Positions 1 through 10,951 of a stretch of 64,000 bases of DNA are shown one piece after another. This DNA is from Puccinellia tenuiflora (lineage: Eukaryota > Streptophyta > Magnoliopsida > Poales > Poaceae). How positions within the stretch are numbered: the first letter of the stretch is position 1; each line of letters starts with the position of its first letter. The notes beneath the pieces are model-generated. The model was not told where the DNA came from. It made no database searches and saw only the letters and a list, made by a program, of their open reading frames with translations. The position numbers and the translations under genes were made by a program. The stretch is taken from positions 186,001 to 250,000 of the forward strand of contig QRDG01000816.1 of NCBI GenBank assembly GCA_012064385.1, written 5' to 3'.

Positions 1-311
1 GCCCCGCGAATCCCGTCGTCCAGGAGCAGCTCCACCCCGCACAACACCCCTGCCGCTACACAGTCGACGCGCCGTCCGTCGCTTCCCCCTCTGCCCCAGC
101 CTCCATGCGCCGCCACCTCGCCACGGTCGCACGGACCCCCACCGCCAGCACGCGCCACGCCGCCCCGAGCTTATCCGCGGGCGCGGGAATCCGTCGCCCA
201 GCTCCTCTCTGACGCTACACCATCGACGCGCTGTCCGTCGTCTCCCACCGCCCGACCATCCTCGCCTCGACACCTCACCGCAAGCCTGCCCGGACCCCCA
301 CCGTGGAGGGC

Positions 312-318
312 TATAAAA
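312..318 (+). promoter_or_regulatory. TATA box of the LTR promoter (5' copy)
   Basis: TATAAAA lies in a GC-rich context, followed about 30 bases later by a short GC-rich leader. The same box is conserved in the 3' LTR at 6804-6810. It is the obvious core promoter for the genomic RNA of this element. Confidence 0.7.
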
Positions 319-1373
319 GGAGCCCCCCGGCAGCAGCCCAGCACTTCACCACCATCCCCTCCCCCTGAGCCTCTTCTCCACCCCACACTAGCTCCCGGGG
401 AGCGCCGGCGACGAGCGCGTCCCCGACGCTCTGTCCGCGAGCGATTCACCACCTCCAGAGCCACCTCGCCGCCCAAGCCTCCTCCCTCTTCCAATCCACA
501 CCTGCCGGAGCCCTTAGCCCCCTTCCCCTTTCCCTAGGACCGCCGGAATCGACGCCCTCGTCCTCGACGGTGAGAACGCCGGCGACGGCGACACCCCTCT
601 TTCCCCCTGTTCTTTTCCTTCACCACGTACTGCTTCGGTTTTAAAGGGGCGGGTCCCACCCATCAGTGTTTTAATCTTATCCAAACGTTTTCTGTTTCTT
701 TTTTGAAAACAGATTTTGGACCTAACTTTGGAACTTAATATCTCTCTCAAACATGCTCAGAAAAATACGAGTCTTTTTGCACCGGCTTTGTTTTGAAAAT
801 CTCTATCCAATGAGACTGGTTTCAATGGATTTGAAGTTCATTTGCCTGCTGAACTTTTGAATGTCTTATCAAAGGTTTTAATCCTAGTTTCAAATTTCTT
901 TAGGAGATTCAAACCCTGCCTTTGAAGTGGAAGTTGAACCCACCCCTGAAGGCAAGCCATCAGCCCCCAACCGCCTGTTTCCAAGTTGCCGAAGCCTTGT
1001 TTAACTTGTTTGCTAATTGCTTGAGCGATAGTTGCATCTCCCCTGCTTATTATTTCATGCTTATGATTTCATGCAATCTATTGTTGTCACCTTTATTTCA
1101 TGTCTATTATTTTATGTGATCTATCAGTTCTACTTTTATTTTCTGCAATACGATAAACTCATGTTCCGTGAGTTGAGTTCTGGTACCCCGTCTAAATACA
1201 CGTTGGGTCCTACCCAAGTGGATTGAAGCGGCTACTTTTCCGTAGAGTTGTGGTGTTGCGTTGGACGGTACCATGCACCACTCCCCATTCCGGCGACGAT
1301 GGACTGGGGGAACCGCCGCAGTCAATGGAATGGTGGAACGGGATCGTGTGGACGCCTCCACTAACTTTGTAGT

Positions 1374-1576
1374 CGATCTGTGGCTGTCACTGGCCGGAGG
1401 TATCTCCGCCATCGCCCGGTTGACGCTAACCAATTGTGCTACTTATTTTCTTTACTCAACCCGTGGCTGCTACTGGCCGGAGACATCTTCGTCCTCGCCC
1501 GGTTGATTTTGTTATTTTATTACTCGACCTGTGGCTATCACTGGCTGGAGACATCTCCGTCCTTGCCCGGTTGACC
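1374..1576 (+). repeat. Three-unit tandem repeat inside LTR
   Basis: Three diverged units of about 65-85 bases each contain a core reading TGTGGCTGTCACTGGCCGGA, then a CTCCGTCCTCGCCCGGTTGA-like segment, then a T-rich spacer. The same three units occur in the 3' LTR at about 7873-8075, so the amplification predates this insertion. It lies downstream of the TATA box, so its role, if any, would be in the transcribed leader or the 3' end. Confidence 0.75.
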
Positions 1577-2788
1577 TTATTTTACCTTGCTGAACTACTA
1601 TGTGATTATTTTATGCTCATGTATATCTTGTGGACTAACGTTTGTTGCTGTCTTATGGCCGAGAATAAAAATAGACTAAAAAGATAACCACCTCCGTCGA
1701 CTAGATTGAGTCTTATAGTGCCACTCGCCAAACACACCCGCACAACCATGCGTCGTTGAAATGGGAAGACCGTAGCTTAGTAGCCTATCGAACCTCTTTT
1801 GATGCTACCCACTTGGCAAGTCTAGTCGGATACTGCATAGTTGTGGTCGGGGCTAGTCTTGTGAAGGTTCCGGAGCTAGGCGTTGCTCATGAGTTGGGGA
1901 CGTGCCGGATTCACTTCGTCATAAGACTTAGCCCGAGTGGTAAGTCGGTAGCTATACAAGGAGTGTCTTGGTAGAGCGGACGGCTACGGGGGAATAGATT
2001 TGTGCGGCAGGTACCGGCTGTACAAGCTTAGACCCCAACGTGTGGATAAAAGTTGCAACCTCTCGAGAGTGTCAAATCTAGAATCTAGTATTGTTCCTAC
2101 CTAAGGAACGGTGTTGGGTCCAGTCACACTAGAGTCAGTAACAAATTCACCAAACGGTCAGAGTTGGCCAAAGCTGAATGAGCAGAAAAGTGGACCATAG
2201 TTGGTCAAAGCTAGGCCCCGAAGTGGACCAGAGTTGATTAAGCTTGAGAACATAAGTGTTGTGGATAGTGTTGTGTGGAGATGAGACTCGTTCTCATAAG
2301 CCATGGTTTTCGTCACAGGTAAGTAGGTAAGTTAAGTCCAACCGTTAAGCTTGGACTCGCACTTGCACATGCCATGCCATATAGGATCGTTGGTTACGGT
2401 TGATTGCGGATTGATGTCTTGCGAGTACATTCCATGTACTCACCTGGCTTTTCATGTGGCCAGATCCTCCTAACCCCGTCACCGAGTACCCCTTATACGA
2501 GAACTAGATCCGGTATCCAGGCAGAGCCCCGTGGAGTTAGGCCCTCTTCGTCACACGCTTCCGCCAATCCGCTGACGCCCTCTGATGAAGTCATGTTCGA
2601 TAAATAATGTACAAACTATTGTGTGCGCTAGGGCACAGCCTTGTAATGAGACCCTTGTAATCCATCGTCGGTTTCCCCGACCCCCTTAATAAAGTGGTTA
2701 TATTCTGCTATCAAGTTGTCATATATTCAGTGCTCCTGGGACTGATATATGGGGTAACTCGATCTCTGGATCGGGGTGCCACAGAGCT

Positions 2789-2800
2789 TGGTATCAGAGC
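2789..2800 (+). promoter_or_regulatory. Primer binding site, initiator Met-tRNA type
   Basis: TGGTATCAGAGC follows the LTR end (2783) after five bases. This is the standard plant LTR-retrotransposon site complementary to the 3' end of initiator methionine tRNA. The same site follows the 5' LTR of the element at 20278. Confidence 0.9.
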
Positions 2801-2939
2801 CTAACTGCCTGTAGGATACCCTAGTTCTAAACGGAGCCTTACATAGCGAACGTTGCTTTGCTTGCATTAAGTGTTTCTCTATCTGTTTGTGTTTTTCTAA
2901 CCTTGCAACTCACATTTTTGGCTTCTACCTCTGGTACAG

Positions 2940-3722
2940 ATGAAGTTTGAGCTGCCCGTAGAAACCCCCGCCTTGAACGTTCCCGGCATGCCGCAATTCC
3001 TCCGGGAGATTTGGGCACACCTCTACCCAACCTCTCCTCCCCCGACATACCGCGTACTCGCCTCCCGTTCTGATGGGACCCCCTCGGAGTTTATCGCCAC
3101 CGTCTACTTGTGTGCCTCGCCCGTGGGCCGTGGGCACACATACTCCCTCTCCTCCGGCGTCCACCACCAGGAGACCCGAGCCATCCAGGAAGTCGCCGCA
3201 GATGCCATCATTCTCCTCCGCACCCACGACCCCCGCATGAAGAAGTGCACCCGCTATGCACACCTCCCGAGGTTGGATTTGAGCAATGGGGATATCCTTT
3301 TTCCCAGCCCATGGAATCCCTCTCCAGAACTCACCACCCTACTCGAGTACACCTCCCACCTCCACCAGCATCTGCATGACACTCTTCTTCAGCTACCTAG
3401 GCTTCGCAATGGCATGAATGCAGCCGAGGTAGTAAGAGCACCAGTACCTAGCTCTTCTCGTCAGACCCCTCCATACCCAGCTCACCTTCCTCTTACTCTT
3501 GACCAGCTTAGAGGAAGACTCGCTTCCACTCCCACTCGAGCCACCGCGATCCGTAGTTCTAGCGCCCCTCCTCGCTTCTTCACTGGATACACTCAGGAAC
3601 CTCAGGCCCAGTGTCTCCGCGTCAACATCGACACACCCTTCCCCTCGTACACCCCCAGAACGCTGGGAAGGAGCATCAACGGCATCAACATCATCACACC
3701 TACTACTCCCCTCGAGATGTAG
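2940..3722 (+). CDS. Upstream ORF1 of gag-only gypsy element, function unknown
   Basis: A clean 260-residue ORF sits between the primer site and gag. The first ATG follows the leader by about 140 bases. Residues 1-125 look folded. A segment of alternating hydrophobic residues (about 37-65) is followed by a likely helix, RAIQEVAADAIILLR (about 79-93), then a charged PRMKK patch and a YAHLPRLDLSNG segment. Residues about 140-260 are Pro/Ser/Thr-rich and probably disordered. The strand-strand-strand-helix order with a terminal Ala-rich helix is loosely like a double-stranded-RNA-binding module, but that is inference from pattern only. No protease, polymerase, zinc knuckle, signal peptide or membrane segment is visible. 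The frame has no stops although the element has lost pol, which hints at selection in the family. Confidence 0.7.
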   Translation: MKFELPVETPALNVPGMPQFLREIWAHLYPTSPPPTYRVLASRSDGTPSEFIATVYLCASPVGRGHTYSLSSGVHHQETRAIQEVAADAIILLRTHDPRMKKCTRYAHLPRLDLSNGDILFPSPWNPSPELTTLLEYTSHLHQHLHDTLLQLPRLRNGMNAAEVVRAPVPSSSRQTPPYPAHLPLTLDQLRGRLASTPTRATAIRSSSAPPRFFTGYTQEPQAQCLRVNIDTPFPSYTPRTLGRSINGINIITPTTPLEM

Positions 3723-3953
3723 CTCTAGACGCTAGCCTCAGGAGCAGTAGTGCTTCCATCCTAGTTGTGTATCGTAGTCGATGATCGCGTAGTCCGACGC
3801 GCGCGTGAATAATGTAGGAGTAATGGCTTGTCCCTCGTATAATATTGTGTACCATGTGTCATGTAACCCAACTCTCCATTGTATAAAAACGCCTTGGTTT
3901 TATCTCTTGCTTTTATTTGGATCTTCTTGGATGTTGCATTTCTTTCTCCCCTT

Positions 3954-5135
3954 ATGGAAGCTCATGGCACCCGTCAAACCCACCTTCAACCAACCAGGAT
4001 GAGGCCCAACACAGGTACAAGTGGCAGCCAAGGAACCCCAATCCGCCGTTCAGCCCGACAAGCCGGCATGGACCCAATGCCCCCACAGCCGCCAACCCCA
4101 CAGGAACCAACTCCAAGCCAGCTATTGTTGATGATGGATGAACGCCACCAGCTGTACATGACTCAAATTATGAGAGAATTTGGCACCTACATGCAAGCAC
4201 AGAACACCCCTCGCCCGACCCGGTCCAAGCTGCAAGACTTCCAGCGAACTCGGCTACCCCAGTTCTCGCAGGCCACCAACCCACTCGAAGAAGATGATTG
4301 GCTCCGTACCATGGAAAAGAAGTTAGAGATCGCTCGCGTTGATGAGCAAGACAAGGTACCTTTCGTCACTCACTATCTTGAAGGACCAGCCGATGTGTGG
4401 TGGGACAATCAGAAAGATATGAGAGGAAATGGAACCACTATCACCTGGACCGAATTCCAAGAAATCTTTCGTAAAGCCTACATACCCTCAAGTCTTATGA
4501 AGATGAAGCAGCAAGAACTCCTAGCACTCACTCAAGGCAACTCAACTGTAAGCGAGTACCTGACCAAGTTCAACGACCTTGCCCGCTATGCCCCTGATGA
4601 CGTCAACACAGATGAGAAGAAGAAGGACAGATTTCTCCACGGAATGCATCAGGCCATCAAGACCCAGCTCAGCGTCCTACAGTTTCCAGATTTTCAAGCC
4701 ATGGTAAACACCGCACTGATTTCAGAGAAGGAACACCGCACCATCTATGATTCCCACAAGAAGAAGTTTGAGTCTCGCAAGCACCAGCCAGAAGAAGCTC
4801 GCAAGAAGCCACGTACCTGGCCACCCAACTCACAGGCCACTGCACCTCCAACCACTTGGACCCCACCCAGAAAGGAAGGATACCCCCGCAATGAGTTCTA
4901 CCACAAGCGTCCACTCGTGGATGACTGCAAGAGGGAAAATTCCTGCTTTAAGTGCGGCAAGAAGGGGCACTACATAGTTGATTGCCCGTTGACCAAGAAC
5001 AACAATGGAAGTAACAACAATCGCGGCCTCAACAACCCTCCCACCGGAACAATCAAGCCACCTCAACTCGCTCGTGTCCACCACATGCCCGCCGAAGAAA
5101 CCTACGAAGCTTCGGATGTGATGCTTGGTATGTGA
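3954..5135 (+). CDS. gag: Gag polyprotein of gag-only (TR-GAG-like) gypsy element
   Basis: Structural capsid/nucleocapsid protein of a Ty3/gypsy element. The retrotransposon Gag core runs from about HYLEGPADVWWDN (nt 4369 on) through the ALTQGNSTVSEYLTKFNDLARYAP region to about nt 4740. A Lys-rich linker follows, then one CCHC zinc knuckle, CFKCGKKGHYIVDC, near nt 4950. I start at the ATG at 3954; a downstream ATG at 3999 is equally good, and the longer upstream extension looks like leader. Translation ends at TGA 5133-5135, exactly where the protease should begin. The reading frame continues after the stop as a protease remnant, so the ancestor had a gag-pro-pol frame. Gag sequence and LTR ends resemble those of the chromovirus at 20278-33434, which could be a source of enzymes for this kind of element, though their LTRs differ. 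Confidence 0.88.
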   Translation: MEAHGTRQTHLQPTRMRPNTGTSGSQGTPIRRSARQAGMDPMPPQPPTPQEPTPSQLLLMMDERHQLYMTQIMREFGTYMQAQNTPRPTRSKLQDFQRTRLPQFSQATNPLEEDDWLRTMEKKLEIARVDEQDKVPFVTHYLEGPADVWWDNQKDMRGNGTTITWTEFQEIFRKAYIPSSLMKMKQQELLALTQGNSTVSEYLTKFNDLARYAPDDVNTDEKKKDRFLHGMHQAIKTQLSVLQFPDFQAMVNTALISEKEHRTIYDSHKKKFESRKHQPEEARKKPRTWPPNSQATAPPTTWTPPRKEGYPRNEFYHKRPLVDDCKRENSCFKCGKKGHYIVDCPLTKNNNGSNNNRGLNNPPTGTIKPPQLARVHHMPAEETYEASDVMLGM

Positions 5136-5461
5136 ACCACCAATGCTAAACTTGCAATAATTTTTGTTGACCCTGGAACTCCCCACTCTCTCGTCAGAAG
5201 GTTTCGTTGCAAGGCACCGTTTTATGTTTTCCCTAGACTTGGACCTAAGCCACGAGTTCACGCGTGAGGAATGTCCCCTTCAAAGTTTGGACAAGCCAGA
5301 ACGCCACACCCACAGCAGAGTCACAAGGTTAAATAGAGGATAAACCCACCAAAGAGGAAGCCCCCTGGAAATGAGAGGATTCTTTGAGAGCAGAATAACC
5401 ATACCTATTCCATGAGCAACTCGAATCTCGGGGACGAGATTCATTTTAAGGGGGGAAGGTT
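5136..5461 (+). pseudogene. Protease stub, pol deletion and polypurine tract
   Basis: In the gag frame just after the stop, the sequence reads AIIFVDPGTPHSLVRRF, a decayed form of the retropepsin start usually written LFDTGASHSF. The catalytic Asp is kept but the DTG motif is DPG, and homology stops after about 30 codons. No reverse transcriptase, RNase H or integrase follows; about 200 bases of 3' leader lead straight to the LTR. The segment near 5410-5455 keeps the GAATCTCGGGGACGAGATTC palindrome seen just before the Tekay-like 3' LTR (30165-30180). The purine run AAGGGGGGAAGG at about 5448-5459 is the polypurine tract. Confidence 0.8.
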
Positions 5462-8400
5462 TGTCACATCCCGAATTTTGGCCCTATAAAATTTTCTTTG
5501 ACAAAACCAAAATCTGGACTTGGATTTGGATCTTCTGATCTTGGCCCCTCTATTTTATTCCACATTACCAAAACCCTCAAGGTTCACAAAATATTTGTCT
5601 TTTCCTTAATACAAAAAGGGGCCTAAACCCTAGCCTTCCAAAGGAGCTATACCAAGGGTGACTTCAAAAATTCCCCAAAAATTCCAGAGTGATCCCCATC
5701 TAGCTTAGAACCCATTTATGCAAAAATATTGGGTGACTTGTTAGGAAAAGATTTGACTTTTCCCCTGACTTATTTTCTGCCGAAAACCCCAAAACCCTAG
5801 CTTTCCAAAGGAAGTAGGTCAAAACCATCTTCAAAAATTCTCCAAAAATTCAGAAAGGACCCCTACCCAATACATAACCCAAATATGCAAAAATATTGAA
5901 CACCTTCTTAGGAGAATGTTGGATTTTTTCCCTACTTTGTTTTCTGCCTAAAACCCTGGTCATTTTTGAAACCCGACTGAACCTTTTCCAAAAATTGCAA
6001 AAATCTCAGGGTAGGTGCTCCTAACAAACATCTAGCTCTGGTAATTTTCCTGGCCATTTACCATTAAATTTTAATGCCCAAAACCCCTTTTCCCTTTTCA
6101 GCCAGTAGTGTTTGATGAAATTTTCTCTTCACCCAAGTTTCAAATCAGCAAAACTTCATAACGACAAAGTTGTAGGATTTGGAATTTCGCACCAGATGAC
6201 ACGAGCAATTTTTGTTTTTGGACCCTAGGATGAGGAAATCATCCTGATGCCGATTTCGGCATGGCCAGAACGCGGGCATGGACGTGCCCGGCGGCGCCGC
6301 CAGTTCTTGCTCGTCGCCGGGGACCTTTCAGCCGCTTCCCCTCGTGTCCTCCAGCACCCACACCTCCTGCACGACCACCACGGCACCTCCCCGCTCCCCA
6401 TCCCCTCCCGTGCGCCGCCGCCTACTAAGCGACGCGCCGCACGCACAGCGTCGCTGCGGGACCCTCACCTTACAGGGCCGCACTGGACGCCCGCCCCGCA
6501 AATCCCGTCGTCCAGGAGCAGCTCCACCCCGCACAGCACCCCTGCCGCTACACAGTCGACTCGCCGTCCGTCGCTTCCCCCTCTACCCCAGCCTCCACGC
6601 GCCGCCACCTCGCCACGGTCGCACGGACCCCCACCGCCAGCACGCGCCACGCCGCCCCGAGCTTATCCGCGGGCGCGAGAATCCGTCGTCCAGCTCCTCT
6701 CTGACGCTACACCATCGACGCGCCGTCCGTCGTCTCCCACCGCCCGGCCATCCTCGCCTCGACACCTCACCGCAAGCCCGCCCGGACCCCCACCGTGGAG
6801 GGCTATAAAAGGAGCCCCCCGGCAGCAGCCCAGCACCGCACCACCATCCCCTCCCCCTGAGCCTCTTCTCCACCCCACACTCTCTCCCGGGGAGCATCGG
6901 AGCGCCGGCGATGAGCGCGTCCCCGCCGCTCTGTCCCCGAGCGATTCACCACCTCCAGAGCCACCCCGCCGCCCAAGACTCCTCCCTCTTCCAATCCACA
7001 CCTGCCGGAGCCCTTAGCCCCCTTCCCCTTTCCCTAGGACTGCCGGAATCGACGCCCTCGTCCTCGACGGTGAGAACGCCGGCGACGGCGACACCCCTCT
7101 TTCCCCCTGTTCTTTTCCTTCACCACGTACTGCTTCGGTTTTAAAGGGGCGGGTCCCACCCATCAGTGTTTTAATATTATCCAAACGTTTTCTGTTTCTT
7201 TTTTGAAAACAGATTCTAGACCTAACTTTGGAACTTAATATCTCTCTCAAACATGCTTAGAAAAATATGAGTCTTTTTGCACCGGCTTTGTTTTGAAAAT
7301 CTCTATCCAATGAGACTGGTTTCAACGGATTTGAAGTTCATTTGCCTGCTGAACTTTTGAATGTCTTATCAAAGGTTTTAACCCTAGTTTCAAATTTCTT
7401 TTGGAGATTCAAACCCTGCCTTTGAAGTGGAAGTTGAACCCACCCCTGAAGGCAAGCAATCAGCCCCCAACCACCTGTTTCCAAGTTGCCGAAGCCTTGT
7501 TTAACTTGTTTGCTAATTGCTTGAGCGATAGTTGCATCTCCCCTGCTTATTATTTCATGCTTATGATTTCATGCAATCTATTGTTGTCACCTTTATTTCA
7601 TGTCTATTATTTTATGTGATCTATCAATGCTACTTTTACTTTCTGCAATACGATAAACTCATGTTCCGTGAGTTGAGTTCCGGTACCCCGTCTAAATACA
7701 CGTTGGGTCCTACCCAAGTGGATTGAAGCGGCTACTTTTCCGTAGAGTTGTGGTGTTGCGTTGGACGGTACCATGCACCACTCCCATTCCGGCGATGATG
7801 GACTGGGGGAACCGCCGCAGTCAATGGAATGGTGGAAGGGGATCGCATGGACGCCTCCACTAACTTTGTAGTCGATCTGTGGCTGTCACTGGCCGGAGGT
7901 ATCTCCGCCATCGCCCGGTTGACGCTAACCAATTGTGCTACTTATTTTCTTTACTCAACCCGTGGCTGCTACTGGCTGGAGATATCTCCGTCCTCGCCCG
8001 ATTGATTTTGTTATTTTATTACTCGACCTGTGGCTGTCACTGGCCGGAGACATCTCCGTCCTCGCCCGGTTGACCTTATTTTACCTTGCTGAACTACTAT
8101 GTGATTATTTTATGCTCATGTATATCTTGTGGACTAACGTTTGTTGCTGTCTTATGGCCGAGAATAAAAATAGACTAAAAAGATAACCACCTCCGTCGAC
8201 TAGATTGAGTCTTATAGTGCCACTCGCCAAACACACTCGCACAACCATGCGTCGTTGAAATGGGCAGACCGTAGCTTAGTAGCCTACCGAACCTCTTTTG
8301 ATGCTACCCACTTGGCAAGTCTAGTCGGATACTGCATAGTTGTGGTCGGGGCTAGTCTTGTGAAGGTTCCGGAGCTAGGCGTTGCTCATGAGTTGGGGAC

Positions 8401-9299
8401 GTGCTGGATTCACTTCGTCATAAGACTTAGCCCGAGTGGTAAGTCGGTAACTACACAAGGAGTGTCTTGGTAGAGCGGACGGCTACGGGGGAATAGGTTT
8501 GTGTGGCAGGTACCGGCTGTACAAGCTTAGACCCCAACATGTGGATAAAAGTTGCAACCTCTCGAGAGTGTCAAATCTAGAATCTAGTATTGTTCCTACC
8601 TAAGGAACGGTGTTGGGTCCAGTCACACTAGAGCCAGTCCAGTCGAAAACGGAGAAACAAATTCACCAAACGGTCAGAGTTGGCCAAAGCTGAATGAGCA
8701 GAAAAGTGGACCATAGTTGGTCAAAGCTAGGCCCCGAAGTGGACCAGAGTTGATCAAGCTTGAGAACATAAGTGTTGTGGATAGTGTTTTGTGGAGATGA
8801 GACTCGTTCTCATAAGTCACGGTTTTCGTCAAAGGTAAGTAGGTAAGTTAAGTCCAACTGTTAAGCTTGGACTCGCACTTGCACATGCCATGCCATATAG
8901 GATCGTTGGTTACGGTTGATTGCGGATTGATGTCTTGCGAGTACATTCCATGTACTCACCTGGCTTTTCATGTGGCCAGATCCTCCTACCCCCGTCACCG
9001 AGTACCCCTTGTACGAGAACTAGATCCGGTATCCAGGCAGAGCCCTGTGGAGTTAGGCCCTCTTCGTCGCACGCTTCCGCCAATCCGCTGACGCCCTCTG
9101 ATGAAGTCATGTTCGATAAATAATGTATAAAGTGTTGTGTGCGCTAGGGCGCAACCTTGTAATGAGACCCTTTTAATCCATCGTCGGTTTCCCCGACCCC
9201 CTTAATAAAGTGGTTATGTTCAACTATCAAGTTGTCATATATTCAGTGCTCCTGGGACTGATATATAGGGTAACTCGATCTCCGGATCGGGGTGCCACA
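5462..9299 (+). repeat. 3' LTR (complete, 3838 bp) of gag-only gypsy element
   Basis: Begins TGTCACATCCC directly after the polypurine tract and ends GGTGCCACA, giving standard TG...CA termini. The last 2.8 kb pair with 1-2783. TATAAAA at 6804-6810 and AATAAA near 9200 mark the promoter and the RNA end. The five bases after it are GCAGC; the matching target duplication should lie about 1 kb before the window. Long Pro/Arg-rich ORFs at 6225-7144 come from GC-rich leader DNA and have no family signature. Confidence 0.93.
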
Positions 9300-9568
9300 G
9301 CAGCTGTTCGGCTCCGCCAAGATAGAGGACGCTGTTAGAGATAGACTAGGATTCTAGTCATAGCTCTTGCCCTGCATGTTTTGTACTCCTTATATAGCCC
9401 ACACGAGGGCCACATCAATAATAATGAATATTAGGGTTCTAATAATTTCCACATGTTTTCAGAGCGGCTTTAGTCTGACGACGCCGATCTCTCTCCACTA
9501 TCGCATCGCATGCCGCCCCCGGGGGATCAGTCTTTTCGGGGGCGCGGCAACCGGTTTAGCCCAAAGAT
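9300..9568 (+). other. Probable Ty1/copia LTR end and leader remnant
   Basis: No intact gene. The segment has a TATA-like CTTATATAG, then CACATCAATAATAATGAATATTAG and a CAGAGCGG motif that resembles the end of a copia LTR followed by a damaged methionine primer site and a leader. The gypsy element before it and the CACTA element after it both seem to have landed here. Assignment rests on resemblance only. Confidence 0.35.
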
Positions 9569-10217
9569 CACTACCGGAAACGACGACTTTGCCGTGCGGC
9601 CAAATCGCACGGCAAAGGCCGCTCGGAACACGGCAAAGGCTGTGCCGTGCCAAACGACACGGCAAAGCCCACACGGCCTAATACGTGTAGGCAAAGATCT
9701 TTGCCGTGTTCTTTCCACACACAGCACGGCAAAGCCGTTTTTCCGTGCTCCCGAGGTTTGCCGTGCGCCGCTGAATTGCCAGAGCTGGTCAACTCAGTCT
9801 CCAACTCTTTGCCGTGCTCCAAATCTTTGCCTTGCATCGTGAGAAGAGCACCACGGCACACTCCGATTCTTTGCCATGCGCTCTGCCTGGAACTGCACGG
9901 CAACGTTCGTTTCTTTGCCGTGCGCTTCTCCTGGGCTGGCACGGCACACGCCGATCCTTTGCTGTGCGTCCTCCTGAACCTGCATGGCATCGTGCGATGC
10001 TTTGCCGTGCGTCCACGCAAAAAACACACGGCACAGAGCCGTTTCCAGAACCGATGCCTTGCGCCTTTGCCGTGTGTCCTGGTAAGCTGGGCACGGCAAA
10101 GTGACCATATGGTCATCCCGGAGTTGTCAGGTTGCACAGGTGCGCGCGCTGTGCCGTGCGCCTCCACACGGCAAAGGGCTTTGCCGAGTTCCTCCACACG
10201 GCAAAGTGACCATATGG
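9569..10217. repeat. CACTA subterminal repeat array (TTTGCCGTG motif)
   Basis: Roughly twenty or more copies of TTTGCCGTG and its complement alternate in both orientations with spacings of about 20-50 bases. In this superfamily such arrays bind the element's TnpA-like protein. ORFs on both strands through this block (for example 9571-10224) are generated by the repeat and are not genes. Confidence 0.88.
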
Positions 10218-10951
10218 CACACATTTGTGTTGTTTTTTGGAAAATCTATGCAATTCATACAATTTTGCAAATATGAAAATAACAGATCACAATTCACACA
10301 CAAATATGACAATCTGAACATATCACATATCACAATTCACACAAATATGACAATAACTTAAACTACTCCATAACATATAGATACAATCTCAACCATAATA
10401 TAACATGAACTAAAAATGCACAAACATGTCATCTATTCTACAAGTAGGTCATGCTCCACATGTAGGTCACAAAGGGATGTAGCTTGCTCAATCTCCACAT
10501 GTAGGTCACGACGGCGAAGATGGACATCATGGAGGAGAAGGATCGTCCTACACGTTTGCAAAAAAAAACGATGAGTTTGACAACTAGGTGGACCATTGGA
10601 TATGTTGAATATGCACAAGTTTAGATGTAGTAAATCAAAAGACATGATCTAAGTTAGATGTAGTGACCATTGGAGATTCATTGATTGGCTATGTCGATCT
10701 AAGTCATGACAACAAGTTCAACTAACTAAATTTTGACAAGTTCAACTAAAGTGGCAATGGCATGGCTAACTAAAGTGGCAATGACATTTTGACAAGTCAT
10801 GAGAGCATACCCACGGGAGCCTCCGGACAACGCTAGGGTTGGAGATACGGGGCTGCCCCTCCGGATTGTCCTGGCCACCAAGCGGCGGCGCCATCGAGTG
10901 AGATCCACCCGCCGATCCTGGATTCACCTACAACATGAAAAAAGTCTCGCA

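Larger units (their letters stand above)
1..2783 (+). repeat. 5' LTR (partial) of gag-only Ty3/gypsy element
   Basis: This stretch matches 6494-9299 almost base for base, with roughly 2% differences by eye and a few small indels. It ends in GGTGCCACA just before a methionine-tRNA primer site, so it is the 3' part of the 5' LTR. Comparison with the complete 3' LTR (3838 bp) indicates that about 1 kb lies before the window. It holds a TATA box at 312-318, a GC-rich leader, an AATAAA signal at 2688-2693 and three tandem units at 1374-1576. ORFs inside it are low-complexity, Pro/Arg-rich products of GC-rich DNA and are not genes. Confidence 0.93.

Noticed and set aside
6225..7144. Several Pro/Arg-rich ORFs on both strands, up to 256 codons
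   Set aside because: They lie in the GC-rich leader of the 3' LTR, recur partly at 171-494 in the 5' LTR, and have no domain pattern.
9367..9568. Gene in the gap between the gypsy LTR and CACTA
   Set aside because: The ORF spills into CACTA repeats; the sequence looks like a copia LTR/leader scrap.
9571..10224. Overlapping ORFs of 200 or more codons on both strands
   Set aside because: Products of the CACTA subterminal repeat; sequence alternates AVPC/TAK-like words copied from the motif.
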